In this document: in pieces, positions 32,993 through 40,798 of the stretch
How positions within the stretch are numbered: position 1 is the first letter of the stretch
Layout of the letters: every line of letters begins with the position of its first letter
NCBI RefSeq assembly: GCF_900167095.1
Contig: NZ_FUXG01000021.1
Span: 1-54,990, forward strand
DNA: 54,990 nucleotides
Direction: 5' to 3'
DNA from: Oceanospirillum multiglobuliferum
GTDB taxonomy: Bacteria > Pseudomonadota > Gammaproteobacteria > Pseudomonadales > Halomonadaceae
Program-made: the position numbers and the translations under genes
Notes under the pieces: generated by a model
The model's input: the letters and a program-made list of their open reading frames with translations, nothing else
Told to the model about the DNA's origin: nothing
Databases searched by the model: none

Positions 32993-34369
32993 GTGACAAC
33001 TGAAACAGTTGAAAACCGCTCGCTGATGAATGGCGCAATCCGAGTCATCATTGCAGAGCACGGGGGTGTCTGGCGGGTGCTGGATATTCTAGAGCAGCTG
33101 CAAACGCAGATGAACCTGCACGATGAAGCACCGGATGAAGTGTTGATTGGCACGATTCTAGATTACCTAGAAAAGTTCTCGCAGCGCATTCACCGTTCAG
33201 GTGAAGACGTTTTGCTCTATAGCCTGTTGGTGCAGCGCCACCCGGATGCCAAAGGCCTGATCGACAAGCAGATTCAAGATCATGTTGTGGGTGCTGATCG
33301 TATCCCTCAATTGAGATTGCTTTTGAATGATTGTGCTCGCCACTACCCGCAAGGCCGAGATGAGCTTAGCAAGCAACTGAGTAAATTCACCTTTGCGCTA
33401 CGTAAACACATCAAGCGTGAAGAGGGTATTGTGGTGCCTCTTGCTCGCCAGCACTTGCTAGACAGTGACTGGGAAGCCATTGTGAATTCAAAGGATCAGA
33501 TGAATGATCCTCTGTTTGGTAGCAATGTTCGCGAAGAGTTTAGCGTATTGCGTAGCCGAATTGTCTCAATGACCCCCACAGGAATGGGCGGGCTAGGTAT
33601 TGCTCACGCACATCTACAGCAGCCTTTTGCCAGTATTGCCAGTGACAACAGCGCCCCGAAAACTCTGTTAGAGATTAAAGATCTCACCAGCCATTACGGG
33701 CGAATTCAAGCACTGCATGGCATCTCGATAGAGATTAAAGAAGGAGAGCTGGTCGCTTTGGTGGGCGCTAATGGAGCAGGTAAGAGTACCTTGCTACGTA
33801 CCATTAGCGGCATTCAGCCTATGAGTGGCGGTAGTATCAACTTCAACGGCCAAGACCTTGCTGTTGTCTCTGCCGACAAGCGCGTTTTTGCGGGTATCTC
33901 ACAAGTGCCTGAAGGTCGGCAAGTGTTTGGGCCTATGAGTGTTGAAGACAACATCCGCCTTGGTGCCTACAGTCGTAAAGACAGTGCGGAGATTGCCGCA
34001 GATATGGAAAAAATGTACGACCTATTCCCTATCCTGCGTCAGAAATGCAAACAGGCTGCGGGTACATTATCAGGTGGCCAACAGCAAATGTTAGCGATGG
34101 CACGCGCCTTAATGGTTCGTCCTAAACTTCTGCTTTTAGATGAACCTAGCATGGGGCTTGCACCACTGTTGATCGAAGAGATTTTCAATGTTGTAAAGCG
34201 CTTGAAAAAAGAGGGCATGACTATTTTCTTAGTGGAGCAAAATGCTGCTCAAGCCCTGTCATTGGCTGACCGTGGCTATGTGCTTGAAACGGGCCATGTT
34301 GTGCTCAGTGGCCCCGGAAAAGTGCTCTTGAATGATGATAAAGTGAAAGCCGCTTATTTAGGGATGTAG
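32993..34369 (+). CDS. Hemerythrin-like domain fused to Liv-type ABC ATPase (LivF)
   Basis: 458 aa, nearly twice the usual LivF length (about 235). Residues ~15-160 form a helical hemerythrin/HHE-like domain with plausible diiron ligands H23, H67-x3-E71, H97 and H139-x3-E143. After a ~55-residue linker, residues ~221-458 are a complete LivF ATPase: Walker A GANGAGKST (~257), LSGGQQQMLAMARAL (~359), Walker B LLLLDEPSMGLAP and VEQNAAQAL. Hemerythrin domains bind O2 or sense O2, NO or iron. The fusion suggests import is tuned by oxygen, which the diiron enzyme encoded upstream would need. Start is GTG with GGAGG eight bases before it. The reading frame is continuous, with no sign of a frameshift or sequencing join. 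Confidence 0.9.
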   Translation: MTTETVENRSLMNGAIRVIIAEHGGVWRVLDILEQLQTQMNLHDEAPDEVLIGTILDYLEKFSQRIHRSGEDVLLYSLLVQRHPDAKGLIDKQIQDHVVGADRIPQLRLLLNDCARHYPQGRDELSKQLSKFTFALRKHIKREEGIVVPLARQHLLDSDWEAIVNSKDQMNDPLFGSNVREEFSVLRSRIVSMTPTGMGGLGIAHAHLQQPFASIASDNSAPKTLLEIKDLTSHYGRIQALHGISIEIKEGELVALVGANGAGKSTLLRTISGIQPMSGGSINFNGQDLAVVSADKRVFAGISQVPEGRQVFGPMSVEDNIRLGAYSRKDSAEIAADMEKMYDLFPILRQKCKQAAGTLSGGQQQMLAMARALMVRPKLLLLDEPSMGLAPLLIEEIFNVVKRLKKEGMTIFLVEQNAAQALSLADRGYVLETGHVVLSGPGKVLLNDDKVKAAYLGM

Positions 34370-34442
34370 TTTTTTTGGGAGTACTGCACCTAGAGCCTGA
34401 TTGGAATAATAGGTTCTAGGGGTTAGTCGATGTGCCTGTTTT

Positions 34443-34468
34443 AGCCCTGCTTCGGTAGGGCTTTTTTT
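34443..34468 (+). terminator. Intrinsic terminator of the ABC transporter operon
   Basis: AGCCCT (34443-34448) and AGGGCT (34457-34462) form a stem around a TTCG-containing loop, followed by a T run. It lies about 75 bases after the last transporter gene. Confidence 0.92.
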
Positions 34469-34548
34469 GTTCATCTAACAAAAGCACTGTATTTTGTCGC
34501 CATACTGACAGGTATAATGCCTGTTTAGCTACTTTAGTGGACATTGCC

Positions 34549-35199
34549 ATGACTGACGAGATTAACTACAAAAACAACCCGCTACATGGGGTTAGTTTAA
34601 AAACCTTGTTAACTGAAATGGTGGATCACTACGGTTTTACAATTTTGCATGCCTACCTGAATATCAACTGCTTTAAAACCAAACCGAGCATTGAGTCCAG
34701 CGTTAAGTTCTTGAAAAAAACCGATTGGGCACGGGAAAAAGTAGAAGCCTTCTACCTGTACCAATTCAAAAATCTACCTAGAGCCTCAGCCGACCAGTTT
34801 GCGTTACCACCGAGAGACCGCATTGTACCTTCAGATCAAAAGCCTAAAGAACCTGCGGCATTAAGCCTAGAAGATGCTGAGCGCCTACGTGAAAAGCGAG
34901 AGAAGAAAGCCGCCGAGCGTAAACAAAACTCAAGCCGCCGTCCTGATTCCGGCAAACGCTTTGGCACAGCTCGCAGTGGTGGAAAGTCGAACCATAGTGT
35001 ACAAAAAAATGATGTTTGGCAGCAAGAGCGCAGTTCAGCAAACCGCCCTGAGCATACCCGCAGAGAGTCAACAACAGCGCAATCTACAAGCGGTAATATT
35101 TGGAATAGCAGGGTTAGCAACTCAAGCCCCCGTGAACCGCAAACAGAGCAGAAATCCAACGAAGGCAGCGTGAACCCTTGGACGCAGGGGAAAAAATAG
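34549..35199 (+). CDS. VF530 family (DUF2132) DNA-binding protein with long basic tail
   Basis: 216 aa. Residues ~1-75 match the small VF530/DUF2132 family: [22 protein letters not shown], then [32 protein letters not shown] in pieces. That domain is usually the entire protein (about 70-80 aa). Here a hydrophilic tail of about 135 residues, rich in Lys, Arg, Gln and Ser and probably disordered, is attached. The family is said to bind DNA; its role is unclear. The ATG at 34549 is favoured over one four codons upstream because the domain starts there. Monocistronic. Confidence 0.85.
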   Translation: MTDEINYKNNPLHGVSLKTLLTEMVDHYGFTILHAYLNINCFKTKPSIESSVKFLKKTDWAREKVEAFYLYQFKNLPRASADQFALPPRDRIVPSDQKPKEPAALSLEDAERLREKREKKAAERKQNSSRRPDSGKRFGTARSGGKSNHSVQKNDVWQQERSSANRPEHTRRESTTAQSTSGNIWNSRVSNSSPREPQTEQKSNEGSVNPWTQGKK

Positions 35200-35220
35200 C
35201 AGGTTAGATCAAGTCTATCC

Positions 35221-35309
35221 GTAGGTTGGAGAAGCGATGCGTCTTTTAGCAGTATAACGCCAACGAAGGGCTATATTGTCATATTGTGCTTGTCGCTTAT
35301 CCAGCCTAC
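35221..35309. repeat. REP-like palindromic intergenic element
   Basis: GTAGGTTGGAGAAGCGA (35221-35237) and TCGCTTATCCAGCCTAC (35293-35309) are inverted copies matching at 15 of 17 positions, 89 bp end to end. The GTAGG.TGG...AAGCGA form is that of common interspersed palindromic repeats in gammaproteobacteria. It fills the gap between two convergent genes and may also act as a terminator. Confidence 0.6.
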
Positions 35310-35312
35310 TTG

Positions 35313-35963
35313 TTATGCGCTTATACTCTCGTTCGGTGCAATACTTCTCTCTAGTATCTTTGTTACGGCCTCTACCATCTCTTGACTGACGTTGTGCTCT
35401 AAGCCTTCAAAAACCTCTAAACTTGTCGTTACGCCCAAAGCTTTCAGCCAAGCCTCACCTTGCTGAGAGTGATTTAGGGTAATGACTTGATCTGCTGATC
35501 CGTGCAGAAAATGTACGGAGGTATTGGCGGGCTTGACCAGAGGTTGCTCTGCAAAACGTCCTGCTAATGAGATGATGTGATGCGCCAATGGCTGTGGTTC
35601 TAACTGTGTAGAAGATAGCGCCATTATTGCACCTTGGGAAAAGCCGATAATACTGGTGTTTTCTGCGCCAAGCTTAGCGTTTGACTGCCAATTTCTAACA
35701 CAGTTAACAAAGGCGGGCATGGCGTGCTGAATACGGCTTAAGCGATTGTCTTCGGTAACGCCTTGTATAGAGAACCATTGAAAACCATGGCCTAAATGAA
35801 AGGCGTAAGGTGCTGCAACGGATACAATCATAGACTGTGTCATTGACTCTGCAAGCCATTGCCCTAGCGGTAATAAACTACGGGGTGTTGCCCCAACACC
35901 ATGAAAAAGCAGTATCAAATGCTGAGGGAATACCGGCTGTTGAATAACAATGCTATGGCTCAT
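35313..35963 (-). CDS. ypfH: Serine esterase of the YpfH / carboxylesterase type
   Basis: 216 aa alpha/beta hydrolase. LILLFHGVGATPRSLLPLG (~16-34) holds the oxyanion region, GFSQGAIMAL (~108) the nucleophile serine, GSADQVI (~160) the aspartate and GLEHNVS (~190) the histidine. Sequence layout matches E. coli YpfH, an esterase with activity on short acyl esters. Convergent with the VF530 gene across a palindromic repeat. A physiological substrate is not known. Confidence 0.87.
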   Translation of the reverse strand: MSHSIVIQQPVFPQHLILLFHGVGATPRSLLPLGQWLAESMTQSMIVSVAAPYAFHLGHGFQWFSIQGVTEDNRLSRIQHAMPAFVNCVRNWQSNAKLGAENTSIIGFSQGAIMALSSTQLEPQPLAHHIISLAGRFAEQPLVKPANTSVHFLHGSADQVITLNHSQQGEAWLKALGVTTSLEVFEGLEHNVSQEMVEAVTKILERSIAPNESISA

Positions 35964-36078
35964 GGTGGTCTCCGGAACAAAGGAGGTCGCACTGTAAGTG
36001 AGAAAAGCATTTAAATAAACTGCTCAGAAATAAATTGAGCGTTGAACAAAGTGCAACAATGCGCCAATTTCAGTTTGG

Positions 36079-36294
36079 CTAATGCCAGCCTTGTTGCCAT
36101 AAGGTTTCATCTTTTAAGCTTTGCCACTGAATCTGTGTAGTACGGTGTGACAGTATGGCCTCTATCTCGCAGGCGATAACGCGCCCCTCTTCATCAAACT
36201 CGACATCTGTGATCAAAAAGTGCTTTTCTTTATTGATTGGTTTAACTGCTGTCCACTTACTGTGATGCAGTTTCTTAGGATTAATTGAATTCAT
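36079..36294 (-). CDS. TIGR02450 family Trp-rich small protein
   Basis: 71 aa with four tryptophans and the family pattern: NPKKLHHSKWTAVKP at the N-terminus, KEKHFLITDVEFDEEGRV in the middle and a C-terminal IQWQSLKDETLWQQGW. No signal peptide. Members are short conserved proteins of unknown function in proteobacteria. It is followed on the same strand by ypfH 115 bases away and preceded by blc 47 bases away. Confidence 0.87.
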   Translation of the reverse strand: MNSINPKKLHHSKWTAVKPINKEKHFLITDVEFDEEGRVIACEIEAILSHRTTQIQWQSLKDETLWQQGWH

Positions 36295-36341
36295 TACAAC
36301 CTCTCTGCGAGCTGTAGCATTGGTAGGCTACAGCCGTCCGG

Positions 36342-36875
36342 TTATTGGTTGGCTTGATCAACAAAGATTAACTCGTTGGTATTAAACCCCCGTGCTTTTG
36401 CCGCTTGGATAAAGCGTTCGCGGATATCTGTGCTTAAAGTTGGCGTGCGAGAAAGTAGCCAAAGATAGTTGTGATTTGGCCCAGAAATGAAGGCATATTG
36501 ATAGTGCGCTTTGTCTAATTCAAATACCACATAAGCACCATAGAATGGGCCAAAGAAAGATACCTTCAAATAACCTTGGTCAGATGACTCAACAAAATAA
36601 GCTTTGCCTTCGGCTTGTTGCCAAGCGCCTTTCTCCTCAGAGTAACCACGATTGATCACCTTTACTCCGCCATCACTACGTAAACTGTACTCTGCGCTTA
36701 CTTGCGTTAGACCTCGCTCAAATGAGTGGTCTAAGCGGGCGATTTCGTACCAAGTCCCTAGATAGCGTTGTAATTCAAACTGGTCAACGGGAGTGACTTG
36801 TTTGGGCATGCCTGTGCAGCTTGCCAAAAGGACTATAGATAATAAAAGCCCAGCTTTAAGCGACAAGTTTTTCAT
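36342..36875 (-). CDS. blc: Bacterial lipocalin (outer-membrane lipoprotein Blc)
   Basis: 177 aa. A type II signal peptide ends in LLASC (~20). The lipocalin motif YLGTWYEIARLDHSFERGL (~38-56) and the C-terminal LSRTPTLSTDIRERFIQAAKARGFN pieces match Blc, which binds lysophospholipids or fatty acids at the outer membrane under envelope stress. The ATG at 36875 is preferred to a GTG two codons earlier. Possibly co-transcribed with the TIGR02450 gene. Confidence 0.94.
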   Translation of the reverse strand: MKNLSLKAGLLLSIVLLASCTGMPKQVTPVDQFELQRYLGTWYEIARLDHSFERGLTQVSAEYSLRSDGGVKVINRGYSEEKGAWQQAEGKAYFVESSDQGYLKVSFFGPFYGAYVVFELDKAHYQYAFISGPNHNYLWLLSRTPTLSTDIRERFIQAAKARGFNTNELIFVDQANQ

Positions 36876-36968
36876 AAGCACAGCCTTTTGATTTCTGAAT
36901 GTTTTGAGATCAGTTTAACCTAGCTATACGTAAACTTGTCGCGATTGGAGCGGATAAATCTGTTTGGG

Positions 36969-37556
36969 CTACAGTTTTTTCTCTAGGCTAAACGCACCTC
37001 TTAAGTCGCCTACCTTAAAACCTGTGGCATTATCATGAGGGTAAAGGCTATTGAGCTTGGCATTTACTGCGGGATTTAGCTCACTACCATGACAAGCTAA
37101 ACATTGTTGTGCTACAGGAATAGCCTTCATCATACGTAAGCTTTTTTGGCCATTTGTCGCTGTGATTACTTCTGAATAAGCAAGCTTGGTTAGATCTGCG
37201 CCTTGGTCCGCTTGTAGTGCAAACTGTTCTAAAACTTTACGCTCCCAAGCATCTGGCGCATTGTTAGGGTTACGCAACTTTAAGCTAGTACGCCCAATTG
37301 TCCAACCCTTCATACCCGATACATCATCAGTGATAGGTATTGCTTTGGTGTTGCAAACTTCAATTGTCGCAGGTAAACCGTCACGTTGAGCGGTGGTTTT
37401 CAGCTCTTTGCCAAGGCTGCTTGCGAGTGTCTGAATGACACTTTTAGCTTCAGCTTGTAATGCACTAACCTCTGCTGGAGTAGATTCGGCCAGAGATACG
37501 CCAGATACACCTAAAGAGAGGCTTGTCACAATAGCTTTAATTAAACGCTTATTCAT
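36969..37556 (-). CDS. Periplasmic DUF3365 (Tll0287-like) c-type haem protein
   Basis: 195 aa. The signal peptide ends SLAES (~24). The central part (EVCNTKAIPITDDVSG...IGRTSLKLRNPNNAPDAWE) is the DUF3365/Tll0287 sensor-like fold. A single haem-c site CLACH is at ~155. Relatives occur as stand-alone periplasmic proteins or as sensor domains of kinases and chemoreceptors and are thought to sense redox or gas. It is downstream of the syp-like operon (130 bases after the sigma-54 regulator gene, same strand), but separate transcription is likely. Confidence 0.87.
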   Translation of the reverse strand: MNKRLIKAIVTSLSLGVSGVSLAESTPAEVSALQAEAKSVIQTLASSLGKELKTTAQRDGLPATIEVCNTKAIPITDDVSGMKGWTIGRTSLKLRNPNNAPDAWERKVLEQFALQADQGADLTKLAYSEVITATNGQKSLRMMKAIPVAQQCLACHGSELNPAVNAKLNSLYPHDNATGFKVGDLRGAFSLEKKL

Positions 37557-37686
37557 AAGTATTACCGAATTATCCTATCAAGGTATTAGAAAGTACTTAT
37601 ATTATTGAGCGTATGCAAAATTAGCAATGCCTTAAATTATTGTGCGACTCTAGCGATAGCGGTACAAAGCTTTACCTTAGTCAATT

Positions 37687-39252
37687 TTATTCAACTAGCA
37701 GACTGTCCCAAGTCTGTTTTTTGCGATAGATCGTTGAGGGACTGATCTCTAATAACGCCGCAGCTTTAGGAATATTGTCATCACATAGATGGATGGCGTG
37801 CTCTATCACCTCTTTTTCAACCTGCCATAATGGCCTAATTTGTTCTGAACTGCTGGCCAGTAAAGGGCTGGTGGGCTGTTCTGTTTGCTCTAAGCTTTCT
37901 GCACTTTCAGCCAGCGGGTTTGTTGTATCATTCGGGATAGGTTGTATTGGTTGGAAAGGCTGTTCAGTTGGCGCTATTGGGCTTTCAGCATTCAAGTCGA
38001 TGTTTTCATCCAGTGCTTTTTGGGTAAATTGTGGCGTTGCAAACTGGCTGATACGTTGCTCTATATTGGCGGTTAAATTATTCAAAGGTGGCGGTAGCAT
38101 GTCGGCACTGACTTGCTCGCCATCATTCAACACGATGATATTCCGAATCACATTCTGTAGTTGGCGAATGTTGCCCGGCCAGTTAAAGCTACTGAGAATC
38201 ACCTCAGCTTCTGGATCAAACTGTTTGAATTTCTTACCTTCCTCTTTGCTGTACAGTTTCAGAAAGTGTCGCGCCAAAATCATAATATCGCTACCACGTT
38301 CTCGCAGTGCTGGAAGTTGAATGGGAATAACGTGTAGGCGGTAATAAAGGTCTTCCCTAAAGCGCCCTGCCTCAACCTCTTTTAGTGGCTCACGATTAGT
38401 GGCACATACAAAGCGCACATCTACTTTTTGTGTTTGGCTGCTGCCTACCTTTTGAAAGGTGCCTGTTTGAATGAAACGTAGTAGCTTAACCTGCAACTCA
38501 AGATCCATTTCGCAGATTTCATCTAAAAATAGGGTGCCCCCATCTGAACGCTCCGCAGCACCTTGACGTGGGCTTACTGCGCCAGTAAATGCCCCCTTGA
38601 TGTGGCCAAAAATCTCGCTCTCCATTAAATCCTTTGGAATCGCGCCACAGTTAAGTGCAACAAAAGCCCCTTTATTACGGGGGCTTAGCTGATGAATGGC
38701 TTCGGCACATACTTCTTTACCTGTACCGCTTTCACCCGTGATAAATACGGTTGCCTTACTAGGTGCTGCACTTTCAATAATGCTGTAAACCCTTTGCATA
38801 GGCAGTGCGCCACCAACAAAACCAGCAAAACGTTTGCGCTCGAAACTGTCTTGAAAATTTTGTAACTGTTTCTCTAATAGCTTACTTTTCAATGCGTTTT
38901 TGATGGTGACGATAAGGCGGCTGGAATCAAAAGGCTTTTCTAAATAGTCCACTGCGCCGTAATGCATAGTTTCTACCGCCGTGGCCACAGAGCCGTGGGC
39001 GGTCATGATAACCGTCGCTGCGGGGTACTGTTGTTCATGTAGGCGCTTTAAAATTTCAATGCCGTTGAGATCGGGGAGTTGCAGGTCTAAAAGTAAGCCG
39101 TCAAAAAGCTGTTGGCTTAGCAGGGCTAATGCTTGTTGCCCAGTTTCAGCGACGGTAATTTTATAAGCTTCTTTCTCTAAATAGCTTTGATATAACCCAG
39201 ATAGCGATGGGCTATCTTCAACAATCAATATTGACAGTGCCTGTTGATCCAT
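37687..39252 (-). CDS. Sigma-54-dependent response regulator, SypG-like
   Basis: 521 aa. The receiver domain (~1-120) has phospho-acceptor Asp in GLLLDLQLPDLNG (~57). The AAA+ domain (~146-375) has Walker A GESGTGKE, the sigma-54-contacting GAFTGA and Walker B GGTLFLDE. A ~90-residue Pro/Gln-rich linker precedes the Fis-type HTH at the C-terminus (AAALLEISPSTIYRKKQTW). Order and the six upstream genes match Vibrio fischeri SypG, the direct activator of syp transcription. It is the last gene of the operon and would act at the sigma-54-like site upstream of the first gene, giving positive feedback. LuxO and other sigma-54 regulators are related alternatives. Confidence 0.9.
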   Translation of the reverse strand: MDQQALSILIVEDSPSLSGLYQSYLEKEAYKITVAETGQQALALLSQQLFDGLLLDLQLPDLNGIEILKRLHEQQYPAATVIMTAHGSVATAVETMHYGAVDYLEKPFDSSRLIVTIKNALKSKLLEKQLQNFQDSFERKRFAGFVGGALPMQRVYSIIESAAPSKATVFITGESGTGKEVCAEAIHQLSPRNKGAFVALNCGAIPKDLMESEIFGHIKGAFTGAVSPRQGAAERSDGGTLFLDEICEMDLELQVKLLRFIQTGTFQKVGSSQTQKVDVRFVCATNREPLKEVEAGRFREDLYYRLHVIPIQLPALRERGSDIMILARHFLKLYSKEEGKKFKQFDPEAEVILSSFNWPGNIRQLQNVIRNIIVLNDGEQVSADMLPPPLNNLTANIEQRISQFATPQFTQKALDENIDLNAESPIAPTEQPFQPIQPIPNDTTNPLAESAESLEQTEQPTSPLLASSSEQIRPLWQVEKEVIEHAIHLCDDNIPKAAALLEISPSTIYRKKQTWDSLLVE

Positions 39253-39292
39253 TGCCCTATTCCTTATTGGTGTGGCTCAATTACTAGATATT

Positions 39293-40795
39293 CTAGGCTA
39301 TTTTCTCCAATAAAATCACACTGATATCATCATTGATTTGATGCTGACTAATCCACTGGTCTAGTGCATGTTGTAGCTGTGTTAGCGGCTGGTCTTGTTG
39401 TTCACAAATTAATTGCTGTAGTTGTTGGAGATGTAAAACTTGTTGTTCGGTTTGGTTGGAGATCTCCAATAAGCCGTCAGAGAACAGCATTAAGCGCTCG
39501 CCCTTCTTCAAATGAAAAGTAAAGCCTTGATATTCAGGCTCAGTGTTCAACCCTAACAGTGCACCTGTGCAAGGTAGTGATGCGATTTGATTTTGGCTGA
39601 TATGCCAAGGCGGTAAAGCACCTGCGTTGAAGAGTACGAGCTGGTCATCTTGCGCTATCAGTATTTGCAGCGTGGTCAGTAGTTCAGGCTGAGATTGATC
39701 AAGCCATTGAGAAAGCTGGGTCAGCTGTTCTGTTGGTGGCAGGTTACAGGCTTGATGTTGTAAGCCTTGCAAGAAGCCTTGTTGGCGTCCAGCCATAAAA
39801 CAAGCTGCAATATCATGTCCCATCACATCTCCTAGATAAAGCTGTAACTGATCACTAGGGGGGCATAACCAATAATCTCCGCCACCAATCTGGGCGCTAT
39901 ATGACAAGCTGGCCACCTGATAGCGGCTGACTTGTGCGGGTAAGCTAGGGCGTAGATGTTGTTTTAGGTCGCGGTCGATCAGTGCAAAGGTGTGTTGCAG
40001 TAAACGTTGTGAGCGCTGTATCACTCGCGTAATCACTTGGTTGATCTGCTCGCGCTGCACAGGCTTGAGAAGAAAGTCATCAATGTCTTTATGAACAACA
40101 GACTCGGCTAGGCCCGCATCATCATCTCCTGTTAAGAATATAAAAGGGGTCATCTGTAAGTGTGAATAGTGTGAGATTTGGTGACGAAAACTTAAGCCGT
40201 CGATCTCGGGCATGCGTATATCTGAAATGATTAAATCAGGTTGATGGGTTTTGAGCCAAATTTCAGCCTCTCGTGCAGAGGTGAAACTTTGTACTTGATG
40301 AGGCTCTAGATACATGGCGATCATATTGAGTTGAATCAGATCATCATCTACCAACAAGATCAGCTTGGCATCAAACTGTTGCTCTAATTTAAGCTGCAAG
40401 CACCACCGATTGAACGACTGTGCATGAGTGGCGGGAATGTAATCCACTTGGTCAAACTGCTCTTGTAGTAGAGCCAAGCCGTAACCGCTGCAATTCGGCT
40501 CTTCTTCTAATAACTGGTCAAGTGCTGTGCAGTGTTGGGGCGTAAAGGCTGAGCCATTGTCAGCTAGAGTAAGACTGTAGTGTTGATGGCTCCAACGGCA
40601 TTCTAAATTGATTTGAGTTGGTTTGACGGTACTGTGGCGTAAGAGATTGGCCGTGAGCTCTGTCACCGCTAATAGTATGGTGTTGCGCTGCTCTAGCTGG
40701 AGTGAGCTGTGTAATAATACCGCCGCCAGTGCATGGCGTGCTTTTCGTGGCAACTGTGGGCTGTATTCAAAGTGCAGCTGATACTGTCGTTCCAT
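39293..40795 (-). CDS. RsbW-like kinase / receiver / PP2C phosphatase switch protein, SypE-like
   Basis: 500 aa with three domains. The N-terminal HATPase (~10-135) has an N box AVTELTANLLRHS and LADNGSAF, as in anti-sigma serine kinases. The receiver (~143-260) has the phospho-acceptor in LIISDIRMPEIDG. The C-terminal SpoIIE-type PP2C phosphatase (~290-498) has GGGDYW, LGDVMGHD, FSDGLLE and NDDISVIL metal ligands. This order is that of SypE, which phosphorylates or dephosphorylates SypA to control biofilm formation. The partner STAS protein is encoded at the head of this operon. The start is three bases after the kinase stop, so the two genes are coupled. Confidence 0.92.
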   Translation of the reverse strand: MERQYQLHFEYSPQLPRKARHALAAVLLHSSLQLEQRNTILLAVTELTANLLRHSTVKPTQINLECRWSHQHYSLTLADNGSAFTPQHCTALDQLLEEEPNCSGYGLALLQEQFDQVDYIPATHAQSFNRWCLQLKLEQQFDAKLILLVDDDLIQLNMIAMYLEPHQVQSFTSAREAEIWLKTHQPDLIISDIRMPEIDGLSFRHQISHYSHLQMTPFIFLTGDDDAGLAESVVHKDIDDFLLKPVQREQINQVITRVIQRSQRLLQHTFALIDRDLKQHLRPSLPAQVSRYQVASLSYSAQIGGGDYWLCPPSDQLQLYLGDVMGHDIAACFMAGRQQGFLQGLQHQACNLPPTEQLTQLSQWLDQSQPELLTTLQILIAQDDQLVLFNAGALPPWHISQNQIASLPCTGALLGLNTEPEYQGFTFHLKKGERLMLFSDGLLEISNQTEQQVLHLQQLQQLICEQQDQPLTQLQHALDQWISQHQINDDISVILLEKIA

Positions 40796-40798
40796 TAC

